The notes under the pieces are model-generated. The model was not told the DNA's origin. It did no database searches and worked only from the letters and a program-made list of their open reading frames with translations. Positions 1-11,356 of a DNA stretch of 64,000 nt are shown here, one piece after another (position 1 is the first letter of the stretch; the number at the start of each line of letters is the position of its first letter). Source of the stretch: Karstenula rhodostoma CBS 690.94 (Eukaryota; Ascomycota; Dothideomycetes; Pleosporales; Didymosphaeriaceae); NCBI GenBank assembly GCA_010093485.1, contig MU001492.1:1101122-1165121 (forward strand), written 5' to 3'. A program made the translations under genes and the position numbers.

Positions 1-620
1 ACAAGATCCTTACGATGTCTCCAGACACCTTTATTAGAACCTGCATCACCAACCCGCTCATCACTTCGGCCTACGATGAAATCGCAGAGCATGTCGAACT
101 CGGCAAACGGTCAGCAAGCCTAGACAAAGTAGTCGAAGAGGGTCTCTCGAAGATAGATAAAGGCCTGTTGCTCACCGCCCTGCCTGAAGCACGTCAGTCC
201 TGGAGTCCAGCTTTCCATTGGGCCCGCTTTATGAAAAAGGTGGAATGTGTCGTTGCCCGACCCGAACAATCGTTCTTTGACCAGGCCAAGATCAAAGGCG
301 AGGACACAACCCTCGCCTGCCTATGGATTACGGGTGGCCGTTTCCCGATGGGTGGCGGTCCCTGGAACCACCCGTAAGTATACCCAGGCTGTACTATCAG
401 ATTGCGCGTTTACACTGTAATCCAGGCAACCGTACAACTGGGCGCAGCCAGTTTACGCAACCACACAAGGCCACCTGGCATACGGTGGTGGCTTCAACCA
501 TGGTTTCTCTGGTAGGTGAACAACCAGCCTGGATAGACTTGAAATGACTTGGCAGGCGCGGCCCAGGGCAAGAAGGGCAAGGGCAAGGGCAAGGGCAAGG
601 GCAAGGGAGCTGCATGGTGA
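1..620 (+). CDS. 3' part of unrecognised gene with Gly-Lys repeat tail
   Basis: I do not recognise this protein. The frame is open from the window edge through the first ATG at 15, so the gene may start upstream. Exons 15-373, 426-511 and 556-620 join in frame (170 codons from 15). Intron 374-425 has a GTAAGT donor and a CCAG acceptor; intron 512-555 has GTAGGT and GGCAG. After splicing, a Gly/Tyr/Asn-rich stretch (YGGGFNHGFSG) leads into a (Gly-Lys)n tail encoded by GGGCAA hexamers near 575-606 and stops at 618-620. A basic Gly-Lys tail may contact nucleic acid, which is inference. Without splicing the reading frame would end at 377, so the tail is only visible when the introns are removed. 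Confidence 0.5.
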
Positions 621-1523
621 AGGTGCAGCACGGTGGTAGCATTCTGGCGGTCTGAGATTGGGTGGAGGGGGCTAGTAATGGCGGACAAGGGCGATGATTC
701 TGGTGTTTTTCTGACCTGTTCATGATTGAGATGGCAATGGCCGGGCTTGTATAAGACATTTCGAGTTTCCTGGACAAGTTACTGCATTTGCATTCAACAT
801 GTCCGGCTGTGAAGTTTGTTGAGTTACCCTACAGTGAGGCCATGTGTCCGTTGATTGTGACGGAGAGATACTACGGGCCTGGTGTTGGGAGTGGCTGCTG
901 TTGGTCCATCCGAATTCGCGTTGTATGGTAGAGTTCGCGGATCTGTTTCCGGAGTTGAGGCAGTCTATATTTCCGCCGCACGTCTTTGGTGTTGGTGGTG
1001 TTTTGTGCCTGTGCTGAAAGTATTGTAGATGCTGCGACGAGCAATGTTGTGAAGGAAGGAAATATCCGCATGTTCGAGGTTTCGCACCGCCAAGTTTTTG
1101 GAAGGGATTGTAGCACTCCCATTTTTTGGACTGTAAGCCTATTAAGGAACCAAGCATCTTTAGCCTCCTCTTGTGGTGGATTTCTTTCGTCCGAAGTCGA
1201 CTCAGCCTTTTCTGGCTCCCGTCATAGCCGCTGGCCAAAACGAGCCACGCTGTAAAAGACTATTCCCATTGTGCAGTCAGTTTCGTCCGCAAGGCTGTTT
1301 CCTTGCTATAGCCAAGGTTTTCCTGTAGATCTACGAGCCTGCATGCCACTAGCTGGGCAGTAAAGTTTCTGAGTTCACAAGCGCGGCCCCCGACAATTAT
1401 GTGTGAACATGAAAGACGACAAGGTAAGCCAGGGAATGGGTTATACACTAACACATGACGAACGGCAAGAAGAGATACTGTCTTTTGTGTTTGCCACGCA
1501 TGTAATCCTACTTGCACATGGGT
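621..1523. other. intergenic, no gene seen
   Basis: About 900 bp between the convergent ends of the left-edge gene and the CCA1-TTI2 gene. Short open frames on both strands lack domain-like sequence or believable splice partners. Presumably 3' untranslated regions. Confidence 0.5.
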
Positions 1524-4500
1524 TCATTTGCTGCAGGACTCCAGCATATCTTTCCAAGGTGCGTTCTCCTTCCTAGCTCTCTCTTTCTCTCCGGTCCACC
1601 AACTCGCCGTGTCCACATCAATCCCATCCCTATGGAAAACACTCTCCAAATACATTGCGGTCTCCTTCAAATCGCCTCTCAGCCCGTCCAATCTTTTTAG
1701 ATCTATGTCGTATTCCGAGCAGTTGATCCAGGCCGTAGCGGTGGAAAGATACATCTCCTGCAAGCGCGTGGTATCTAAGGCATAATTGCAGTCAGCTATC
1801 TTTCTCAACACAGCATGAGAAGAGGCCAGAGGTACACTCACCCATGCGAGGCCATCCATTAGCGATGCATATTCTAAGACATCTGGTTGCCGCTCGTGAC
1901 AGGTCGGGGTACGTGGGACTGAATTTGTCGCGGAGTATGTCGTGAAGTAATGGAAGGATATCGTTGGCATGTTTTACCCATTCGATCTCCTGTGCAACGA
2001 TGAGACGGATTAGATTGCTTAAAACGAGGGTCGTGAGTTCAGGATATGTTGTTGGAGTCGGGGCGTGGTGCAGGACGGCTATGATGCCTTGTCGAACGAT
2101 CTTATCGAGGAATCGGACGTCCTGTTCGCTCAGTATTGAAATTCCAGTACGCGCTTTCCCTTTTGAAGATGAGCCCTGCCTCTCCTGCGCTGCAATTCTT
2201 GCCTCCGCTACTGGCACGAACGAGATCAAAGCGGGGTACACATGATCCAGCAGGCTCGCAGCATTTGGCGCTGGCGTTAAAGTAGGGAGGTAGTTGAAGC
2301 AACCAAACAGATCTTCAGAAAATAAATTCCGGCACTCTTCCTTGATATTCTCTGGTGCTCTCCCCACCAGCTCGGTAATGACCTGGCACGCTTTGGCTTT
2401 CCATTCGATATTGCTATCCTCCAGCATTCGGAAGACGGGTGGCCTTATTAATCTAAAGCACTCTCGCAAATCCTTCTCGTCAGCCGCCCTTATGCACCAA
2501 TGCAGCAAGTCCAGGAAAGACTTGTTCTCGCGCGTTTTCCATGGTGCTGGTGCGTCTCCAATGTCATTTGACTTAGTCTGCGTGAAAAGTGGGCGGATCG
2601 TAAGCGTCAGGAAGTGGGAGATGAGTCGAGAGGGTAGCTCACTTTTGCTGGTCTTTTTCACTTCCTCTATTGCATCGGCTGGGTCCGTGACGGAGGGGTT
2701 ACGTAATTGCCAGGCTAAGACGACATCGAGAGCGTCCTTCATCCAAGGGCCAGGTTTAACTTCGAGGGCCTTGGCCAGATCGGTGCCGTTCACGAGAGGT
2801 TTTAGGTTGATGACCTCTAGAAGATTCAGGTCGGTGACGATGGTAAGGAAGTTGGCATATTGACGAAGAATATCTGAATCAATCAGTTAGAATGGTGACT
2901 GTTGTGTGAGTAGTGTATACGTGCCTTCAGTCGAATGCTCCCCATACACGATTTCATGCAACAGCGAAAAGAAAACTTGTGACTTCCAAGTGCGGCCCCC
3001 GTTTCGTAGCGCCATTCCTATCTTTTCCCTCTGAGCTGGTGATGAGGGATCTTCTTTGGGAAGTCGCTTTTGGCACTCCCCAACTAATTGAGAGATGGCC
3101 TCGTAGTTGTTCAAGGAAGCTGTGAGGACATCGCATACTCGATTAGGTGCTTTCAGACCTTCTTGAGCCACGAGAGAAGCCGCGTGAAGAGGCTGTCTGT
3201 TCTTCTTCGGAGGCGGAATCTTGGGAGCATCAGCCCACGGCAATACTGCCGTACAGACCCACGCCAAATACTCCTCGTCAACCTCTGCACCACGGGTACC
3301 CAACAGTGTCTGAGGAATCACCGGATACTTCGAGCTATCTCTTTCGTTGATCCATCTGGTCATGAAATGATAAGCTTTTCGGTAGTGTTCGACATCAGGT
3401 CGGAACTCCGGCTTCCGAGTTGGATCGGTAAAAATGGTATCGTAGAGACCGGCCTCGTCAATAAGTCGTAGGGCCATGCCGGGGTCCGGCCCCCTGAGCA
3501 TCTTCTCCATCTCGATCCCCACCCTCTCACGTTTGATCTTGATCTTAAGGGCTTCTTGGATGTCTTTGTTTGCCATAGCCTTCGCGGTCTCCGGGTCGAG
3601 AGTGTAGTCAAGTCGACTCGCGAAGCGAATCAACCTAAGCACTCGGAGCGGGTCGTCCTTGAAAGTCTGATAGGGCTCTAAAGGCGTGCGTATAATTTTT
3701 GCGGCCATATCGTCGAAACCGCGGCCCGTAAAGTCTTCTATCTGTTGTGTGTTCAAGTTGTAGAACATGGCGTTCACGGTAGCGTCTCGTCGCATTGCAT
3801 CCTCTTCCGCAGTTCCAAACTCCATTTGCGGGTTTCGACTGACTTCGTCGTAGGTCTCTTTTCGCAGATTGACAAGGTCGAGGTCAATGCCCATGACCTT
3901 GATAGTCGCGGTTTCCAGATTCTTGGAGGCCTCTGGGTTGGCCTTGATTGTGTGTAATCCAGACATGATTTTCCCGCTCTCGTCTGCGCCGAAGTCATGC
4001 TTTTCGAGGTTGCCCGGGACTTTGAGGTATTCGAGCATCTTCAAGCCAAAGTGCTCACCAGTCATCTTGTTGATGGCAACATCTACATCGTGGCTACCCA
4101 CTCCTAGTAGCTTGTCGCGGACCCAGCCGCCGGTCCATCGCAGCACAATCTTCTCCTGCGTGACGTCTTCAGGCACAGACACCCCGGCATTCCCCACAGC
4201 AGGAGTCTGGTCAATGTATGCTGCAACCGCAAGGAGCAGATTCCGGAGCTTCGTCTCCTCGTCGGTCAGCTCCAGCGTGGTTGGATTTGCATCTGACCGA
4301 GACGCCATGCCGCTGTGAGACCTTATGAAACGAGGCTCAGAAGAACCGGTCTTTCGCCGTTTGGGGACAGGCTCTTCTTGTGAATTTGGTGAAGGTAGCC
4401 TTCCCGCAGGCATGCAAGAGAATAGGCGGAGTGGACGTGAATTGCAAAGACCGCTCTGAGCGATTGGGCGTAGAAAGCCTGGCTGTGAAAGAGGTGAGAG

Positions 4501-4572
4501 CCGGCGGGGCGTGGTATAGAAAGAAATTCCTCGTGACGTGCAAACACGGAAGGCACGACTCATCAATGACAT
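1524..4572 (-). CDS. CCA1: CCA tRNA nucleotidyltransferase fused in frame to TTI2-like domain
   Basis: Exons 4572-2925, 2873-1842 and 1774-1524 give 976 codons plus stop. The N-terminal half is a class II CCA-adding enzyme, which adds CCA to tRNA 3' ends in cytosol, nucleus and mitochondria. Visible motifs are GGWVRD, the DVDVA metal-binding pair, RRDATVNAMFYN, and DPLRVLRLIRFA; the end of the CCA module is the PLV-GT-L...KPGPWM..ALDV..WQLRNP block in exon 2. The first 60 residues are Arg/Ser-rich, like a mitochondrial presequence, with later Met codons (MPAGR, MASRS) that could start a cytosolic form. With no stop or obvious restart the frame continues into a HEAT-like region ending ...GWPRM|DTTRLQEM..., which I recognise as TTI2, a TEL2-TTI1-TTI2 (PIKK chaperone) subunit. 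Intron 2924-2874 keeps frame only with a GC-AG pair. A separate internal TTI2 start is possible but would need a late Met. The divergent neighbour is TRS85, 367 bp away. Confidence 0.85.
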
Positions 4573-4939
4573 GCGGGTGAGTCAACAGGGTAGTCCAGAC
4601 GACAAGGCACGGCTCAGGCTCGAAGGGAATCAGTCGGAACAGTGGTCCAAGAGGGCAGTGCGGGCAGTGCGGGCCAAAGGAGTGTGTGTGGTGCGGCGGG
4701 CGGGCTTGGGGTCTGTGATGGAGGTGTGCCCGTCCTGTCCACTCAGGATGCATAGCGGCCGCATCCGCATCGGTCATCGTCACCTCTCGCCAGCACAACC
4801 CGAGCCTCAAACGCAGCCCCGCGCCCTGTAGCCCGTTGCCGCCCGTCAGACACAATCGCGCAGTGCCAGCATACATGCCGGCGCCCCCAGAATCTGTGTG
4901 CGCAACCTCGACCTCGTGGGCGCCCCGCCCGAGCCACCC

Positions 4940-7287
4940 ATGACGCCCATCCAAGATGCCACGCCGAAGCCCCCCAAGCATCCAGCCGACCTGGATACGT
5001 CGATAGAGCTCCCAAAGCAGCGAGAGTCGCCCGCCTCCTCCCTCGCGTCTCTGCCCTACCGGGGGTCCAATCCGTCGCTGCACAAGCTGTTTGAATCCAC
5101 CGCCTCGACATCCATATCGCGGCCCAGCTCGGGCACCGCGACGCCGACCTCTGTGGTCCCTGGCTCCGCCTTCTCTCCTGGCTCGCGGAAGAGTGGCACA
5201 GGCACGCCGGGCAGCCTGCCGCCGGGCGTGTCGGACGAGCACCGGACCCTCATACAGCAGGCATATGCGCCGCACGTCGTGGTGGTGGCCGACAATGACA
5301 CGGAGGAACTGATACGTGGCAAGGGACTGGACGGTGGACTGCTGCAACTCCTGCGACCATTTGGAGAGTCGCTGTCTGGCAAGGTTACAATACGAGACAG
5401 CGTTGGGGCGAGCAAGAGCTACGAGGACTTTGGTGTGCGCTTCGTGGGCATGAACGAAGTCCTGGGCCGTCCTCCCGCGTCGGAATCCGCCCCAATGCGA
5501 CCACGACCAGTGGGCGGCGACGTTGCACACGTCGAGGAGCTGGTGGATCGCCATCTGCAGTACTCCGAATTCAACGCCCAGGGTTCGGTGCCAGACTATC
5601 TGAACCAAGGCGAGCCGGCCGCCCAAGAAAGCGGTAGATCCCCTTTCTACACCCTGTACCTGCGGCGGCTACTATCGGGCCTCCCCATGGTCCCTCACGA
5701 GACATTCGCGCATCCAGTTGTAGGCGTCATTGCGACCAGCTCACGAAGCGCAACGCCCGTGGAAGAACTTCGAGATTTGTATAATAGACAGCATCAGGGC
5801 GATCTCCGCGTTCCACAATGGGTGGATGGCTTGTTCTTACGGTACTACGTCTTCATCCACGAAGAGGAGACCGGCGACATTGCGAAATCGAACACAACAT
5901 TTGATGCTATGAAGCGACATTTTGGGCTCAACTGCCATCTACTGCGACTGAAAGGTCAACAGTGCATATCGTCCGATGACGATGCCGTACGGTTACCCAC
6001 ATGCGAATGGTTGTCCGCGTCGGAGGAGCTGGCAGAAATCCAGAAGCAAGGTATACCTTCCCAGTTACCTCCATGTTGTTCACAAGATACTTACAAGCCA
6101 TTGTAGAAAGTGCCGACGAATTTACCGACCCTGCACCCTACATTCCCGACTCAGACGTTACTGCTATAAGAACCTTCGTTCGCGAGCTTGTCGCCCAGTC
6201 CATGATACCGCACATGGAGCGTAACATCCACCAATGGAACGAGCAAATACTCGCTCGTCGTCGTGGTCTGTCCGGCCGCTTCATGTCTCTCTCAAAACGT
6301 TGGACAACCTTCGGTTCCTCACGCTCAAGTTCTGCTTCCACAATCACCTCTTCCAACTCCAATTATGACTCTGCTGGAGGCTTCTACCGCCCAGACGCTC
6401 CCGAAGCACTGATGCGAAGGCTTGCCGACTACTGCTTCATGCTGCGGGATACCAAGTTGGCGCTCAGCACATACGAGATCCTATGCACGGATTATAATAA
6501 TGATAAAGCATGGCAACACTATGCCGGCGCCGCGGAAATGGCCGCTCTTTCCGCGCTACTCTCCCCCGCTGCACTCACAACCAAGATACGCACCGAGAAG
6601 ATCGATGAATGGATTCGATCAGCAACCTACAGCTATACCGACCGCCAACGCTCCGCAACACCCTTCTATGCATTGAGAACCCTCGCCCTGTCCCTGGAGT
6701 TATTACGCCTGCGTGGCACCTCTGCCACCGACGACGCCGCCCGATGGGGCTCCCGCATCCTCGAGATGAATCTCGTAGGACCGATTGGCACCGCCTTGAT
6801 CACAGAGCGCATATCAGCGTGCTTCTCTATCCGACCTGGTATCGGGGTCCTGAAGCTAGGCTCGAGGCGCCGAAAAGCAGCCTTCTGGGCTGTCCTCGCT
6901 GCCCAAGAGTGGTGGCGCCAGAACAAAGCGCTGCAAGCAGAGAAATGCCTCGATGCCGCGCTGCACCTCTATGGCGCGCGTATAGAAAGCTCGGAAGGCG
7001 GCCCTGTGCGCCTGCCATTTGACGAAATGCAGCACTTCGTCGACGAGCTGCGGCAGAAGATCCTCGGACTGCGACTTGCGAATCGCGGGCTCGGCGAGGA
7101 TGACGAGGTTGGGGAGACACAGCAGAGTATGCTGGTCGAGGAGGCAACGGAAACGCTGGACGCGAGTCCACGCGCCCATCGCAAAAGCCTTGCAGGCCCT
7201 TCAGCGCCGAATATCGACACAGGCCCTTTGAGTCCGACATTGGAGAGGATGCCGGAGAAGGATGATCTTTTCGAGGGCGCGGTGTAA
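4940..7287 (+). CDS. TRS85: TRAPPIII complex subunit TRS85 (TRAPPC8)
   Basis: Exons 4940-6050 and 6107-7287 (763 aa); intron 6051-6106 has a GTATAC donor and TTGTAG acceptor. TRS85 is the TRAPPIII-specific subunit that directs the Ypt1/Rab1 exchange factor to autophagosome and Golgi traffic. The family block APHVVVVADNDTEEL, the following IRGKGLDGGLLQLLRPFGE and the VTIRDSVGASKSYEDFGVRF segment are all present. After an acidic/Ser-rich N-terminus (about 90 residues, Pro/Ser/Thr-rich) the rest is a helical-repeat type sequence with YCFMLRDTKLALSTYEILCTDYNNDKAWQHYAGAAEMAA. An earlier in-frame ATG at 4898 would add 14 residues; I chose 4940 because conserved-looking sequence starts there, but cannot decide. 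The 3' end converges on the OTU gene. Confidence 0.9.
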
Positions 7288-7936
7288 GCGTAATCACGCG
7301 CGCAATCAGAGCGCGCACATGCATCATTCCGAGCTTGTATTTGTCATGGCATTGCAGTGGCGTTCGGGTCAAGACTGGGTTGATATATACATGGAGAGAT
7401 AACGGATGGATGGTAGGTAGGCAGGCGTTGCTAGTTACGAATGCATCTCCATGTGCACACTAAACGAAGTATTGTAGGATCGTTTCTTGTTTCAGCTCGA
7501 TGAGGCTCTGCACCTCGTTCGCAATAGTCACACTGTAGTACACCGCACGAGTTATATCAGTTTCAATTAAACGGCAAGAACGGAAGAGTAGATTTGCTCC
7601 CTATCCCTTCACCGTGTTCATCCTCGCGAAGAGAAGAATCAATCAAGAAGCCACCAACGCCAAGCCGGATTCGAGGATGCAAGACCCAAGCACTTTGGTG
7701 CCTTGCTCGTCCTGACCGGTCATGCAGTATAATCCATCGTCAAAGCTAAGATCCGAGACCATGCAAACACGGTGTCCCATGCTCGTATGCTATGCAACTG
7801 GAAGGAACAACCCTCGCGAAAGCGTAGGGTGAAGTGAAAAACAAAATGCGCCTAAGCTATGCAAGGTAGGTTGATGGGGTATCGTCGTGAGTACGTGCGC
7901 GTGTTTCTGTCACGCATATGAGTATAGATCATTGTC
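7288..7936. other. intergenic between convergent genes
   Basis: 650 bp between the stops of TRS85 (plus) and the OTU protease (minus). No coding signal, repeat or RNA gene seen; probably the two 3' untranslated regions. Confidence 0.6.
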
Positions 7937-9057
7937 TCATGTGGCCGTTGCGGTCGTTGTGGTGGTTGCGGAAGGCGTGGTGAGCGCGAGTCCCGAGGTT
8001 GCCTCTGAAGCAGCAGGCGGTGGTGTTTTCGAGGGCGGTAGAGGTGAGGGAGGGGTGATTGTGGGCGGCGGGATAGCTGTAAGAGGCTCGACAGGCTCGC
8101 CGGGCTCGACCGAGTCAGTGGTCCGCAGGCATCGCAGCTTGATGGTAAGCTTTTGTGGCTTCGCCACTTGTGCCGATTCAGGGAGATCAAGATGCGTCTG
8201 CGATAGTACCGGTCCGTTGGACTCGTCAGAAGAGCTCTCTGTACCCTCAGGGGTTGAGTCTGAGTCGAAGAGTGGAAGAGGAGATCGACGCTTCCGGGCA
8301 CGCGGAAGCTCGTCTTCGTCACTACCTGAGACACTAGGGCTGGGGCGCTTCCGCAAGGATGTCCGCAGCGGGACTACCGTGACGTCCGGGACGCCGGTAT
8401 GAGGTCCAGCGTTGTTGCGAACCGATGAATAGTGTTCCCAGGTCTGTAGCAGGTCAGCGTGGCATTGCAGGAAATTGGAAGCGGCATGTACTTACGTGAT
8501 AAGCGATGTGGAGCGTCTGCCGGTCGTCGGTGGCTCCGGGCTCTTCGTACTGGTAGTCGAAGCTCGGAGAGATGAGGATGGTGAAGTCAGCCTGCCAGAG
8601 GCGAACATGAACATGGAAGGCGGAAGCAAAAGCCGAGACTTCCATGTTATCAGCCCACTCGCCAGGTTGGCCCATCTTCTCGACATGCAGCTCGAATTGC
8701 CTCTGCAGCTCCTCTTCGGTATAGGCAGAAGGCTCGATGGTCGAGGACAAGGCAGCGGTCGACTTGCGTTTGGGGTTTCGGCGAACGTTGTTCACGGCCA
8801 TGTACTGGCGGTAGAAGGCCGAGTGCTGCTTCATGTGCTCGATGGTGAATGTGCGAAGCACCTCGTGCATGTCTTGGGTGCCGTAGAGCTGATCAGAAAG
8901 GGCATTGAACAGGCAGTTGCCTTGGGCCGTCAGCATGGGGGCGCGTCGAATTTAGCATGCTGCACTCACCGTCGCCCTTGATCTCCCCCGCATACAAGGC
9001 ATTGGCCTCCAGGATGGGGAACTCGGGGGAGTTGGCTCGCGATCTGCGGGGCGCCAT
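7937..9057 (-). CDS. OTU-family cysteine protease (deubiquitinase, OTUD3-like)
   Basis: Exons 9057-8970, 8920-8496 and 8443-7937 (339 aa). Intron 8969-8921 (GTGAGT...CCAAG) falls inside the active site: exon 1 ends KGDG and exon 2 starts NCLFNALSDQLYG, giving the OTU catalytic Asp29 and Cys32. Intron 8495-8444 (GTAAGT...TACAG) separates HIAYH from TWEHYSSVR, which carries the probable catalytic His175. OTU proteases cleave ubiquitin chains. After the OTU fold the C-terminal half is low complexity: Ser/Asp/Glu-rich with an RKRPSP...RARKRR basic stretch (possible nuclear signal) and a Pro/Thr tail. The start MAPRRSR is chosen over an upstream in-frame Met at 9132 because the OTU homology begins soon after it. 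The upstream gap of 1.57 kb is shared with divergent ERG2. Confidence 0.88.
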
Positions 9058-10630
9058 GATGACAGTTGTGTTCAGGCGAGGTCGCGAGACTTGGTATATG
9101 TCGGTGAACAAGGGGGAAAGAACAACTGGCAAGCGTGCGGGTCATGGGGGAGTTCAAGGGTGCAAGGGCGGCAGGAACAATAAGAGCGAGGAGCCGCCTC
9201 AGGTGAGTAGGGTGAATAGTGCTCCTCGCGGTGAGTGAAGCACAATAATCGTACTTTTGAGTGACGCGAGCTGGAGCTCTCCCGACCAGCACAGCCGGAA
9301 GTGGGATAGCGTGCGCCAAGGGCCCGGCACAGGAGAAGGCAAGGCACAGGCTCCTTCAGCGCAGGGCGGGAGACAGCTGGCTGTTTCAGCAAATAGCACA
9401 CACGCCGTGGGAGCAAGAGCTGCAAACGAGCTTCGGCCGGCCGGGGTACAGGGGCGAAGGTAAATAGGATAATGCTGCCAGGAAAAAATTTGTGCGGGTG
9501 CGGGCGCGAGCGTACCTCGGAGAAGCGATACGTCACAGACCAGTTGACGGCTTGCTCTGCCGCGAAAGCGCCGACGATGGGGACTGTGCGGAATCCGGCA
9601 GGGCGCGTCGCCGCAGGCAGACAGACAGACAGAGAGACGGCAGCCGTGGTCAGGAATGTGGGTGGAGTGGAGCAGAGCAGCGGCGGGCGCCTGGCAGCGG
9701 TGCAAGCAAGCTCCTCACGGGCAGGCAGCTGTAAATAAACACGCGTTGTCTCGTGCCTGGTCACAAGAGAGGACCAGCGCTCGCGCCGAGCCCTCTGCCC
9801 AATCACAGCCGCCGGATTCGGATGACCCCGCCAACACCAACTGCTCAACACCAACTGTTCAACACCAACCGCTGAGCACCATCTGTTGTTTGGAAGGAGA
9901 CAGCAGGAAGCTTTCCCGAGAATGCACACGCCCAGTTCGACGTCGTTCCACTTGTGAAGTATTTCGTGGTCGTATAGGAACAGATCGCGCCGGCAATACA
10001 CACCGCATACCGCAGAGAACAACCCTCTGGGCTCCTCTTGCAGCCTGCTCAGTCCCAGCGGTTGGGAACAGTTGGGCATATGCCGTGGTGGTTGTCCCCG
10101 CATCCCTTCCACTCACGCAATTCTAGAACGGCGACGCTTCGAGACTATCGCTGATTTCATCTGTGTTGCTACTCCAGGAAGAAGAGCAGTAAGCGCGAAA
10201 CACTCATGGCCACACTAGTGCGAATGTTCGAATATCTGGTATCCTGAACGACGCCAGACTCAAACATATGGTAGCCTTCTTGGCACACGAGCAATAACCA
10301 CCTGTAGGCTCTGTTTCAATTCAAAGGTCTCTTGGCGACGTTGGAAAAGGAGGCGGTACAGTGTGATCTTGACCAGAATAAACCCAGTTTGCATACGCCT
10401 AACGCCTTGACATGTCAACGCAGCCCGCGCACTCCGTGAGCTGATCTTGTCAGCACCGGAAAGGAGCAGTTCCAGCCAATCAGCATCGGCTCCACCAGCT
10501 CTCCAGGACGACCATCTCGGACTGCTATCGCTTTTATATACAACAGTCACTCTCTATCGGCATCTCACGTCGCTCTTTGTCCTCTCTTCGCTTTTTTTTG
10601 TCCTAGCATCCTCACTCCCCCGTTGCAACT
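9058..10630. other. long divergent intergenic region upstream of ERG2
   Basis: No gene supported. It holds short tandem repeats: ACAG units around 9620-9635 and three copies of a CAACACCAACTG-like unit at about 9833-9872. A long minus-strand open frame (9072-10112) is Cys/Arg/Pro-rich without recognisable domains and I regard it as chance in GC-rich DNA. Confidence 0.5.
10531..10625 (+). promoter_or_regulatory. ERG2 core promoter: TATA box and pyrimidine tract
   Basis: TTTTATATA at 10532-10540 lies about 95 bp before the ERG2 start codon and is followed by a CT-rich stretch (about 10551-10625), the arrangement common in strongly expressed filamentous-fungal genes. No sterol-response element was identified with confidence. 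Confidence 0.5.
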
Positions 10631-11356
10631 ATGCGCATACTCACATTCCTTGGCGTAATTGTCGCCGCCATCTCCTCCTTAATGTACATGCTCAACTCGC
10701 ACCTCGAGAAATTCTACGTGTTCGATCCGACCGAGCTCCAATCCCTCTCGCAAGCCGCCATCGCGGCCCACGGCAACGACACCCGCGCCGTAGTCGACTA
10801 CATTGTTGAGCACCTCGCCAAAACCCACCCCGACCACGTGAACGTCGAGGAAGAATGGGTCTTCAACAACGCAGGCGGCTGTATGGGAGCCATGACTCTC
10901 ATACACGCGTCCATCACCGAGTATCTCATCGTGTTCGGCACGGCCATCGGAACTGAGGGACATTCGGGACGGCACACGGCGGACGACTACTTTGTGATCT
11001 TGAAGGGAGAGCAGATGGCGTGGAAGGCAGGTACATTTGAGCCTGAAAGATATCCGCAGGGGTCCGTGCATCTGATGAAGAGGGGAGAAGTGAAGCAGTA
11101 TGCGATGAAGGAGGCCTGCTTTGCGTTGGAGTATGCCAGAGGGTGGATTCCGCCCATGCTCTTCTTTGGGTTTGCGGACAGTAAGTCTCCATGATCGTTT
11201 GGGAAGGATGCGAACACCTTTGGGATGGCGTACACTTCAGAGTGGTGCTGACTCTGCATAGCGTTCTCAAGTACACTGGACTTCTACACGCTGTGGAGGA
11301 CGACGCTCATCACGGGCCGCGAGATGCTGACCAATTTGGCCAAGATGAAGTTGTAG
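10631..11356 (+). CDS. ERG2: C-8 sterol isomerase ERG2
   Basis: Exons 10631-11180 and 11262-11356 (214 aa, the usual family length); intron 11181-11261 has GTAAGT and GCATAG ends and the junction reads FADTFSSTLDFYTLWRTT. ERG2 moves the sterol double bond from C8 to C7 in ergosterol biosynthesis at the ER membrane and belongs to the sigma-1 receptor fold family. An N-terminal hydrophobic helix (residues 1-22) anchors it. Diagnostic blocks are EEEWVFNNAGG, GTEGHSGRHTADDYF, GEQMAW and GWIPPMLFFGFAD; the acidic residues in these blocks are in the region that binds the sterol or drug amine in this family. Target of morpholine-type fungicides. The upstream TATA and CT tract suggest robust expression. 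Confidence 0.95.

Noticed and set aside
4337..5626. 429-codon minus-strand open frame
   Set aside because: Antisense to TRS85 exon 1; Arg/Gly/His-rich with no domains, explained by GC-rich codon shadow.
9072..10112. 346-codon minus-strand open frame upstream of the OTU gene
   Set aside because: Overlaps the OTU gene's 5' end, Cys/Arg/Pro-rich, no domain or splice logic.
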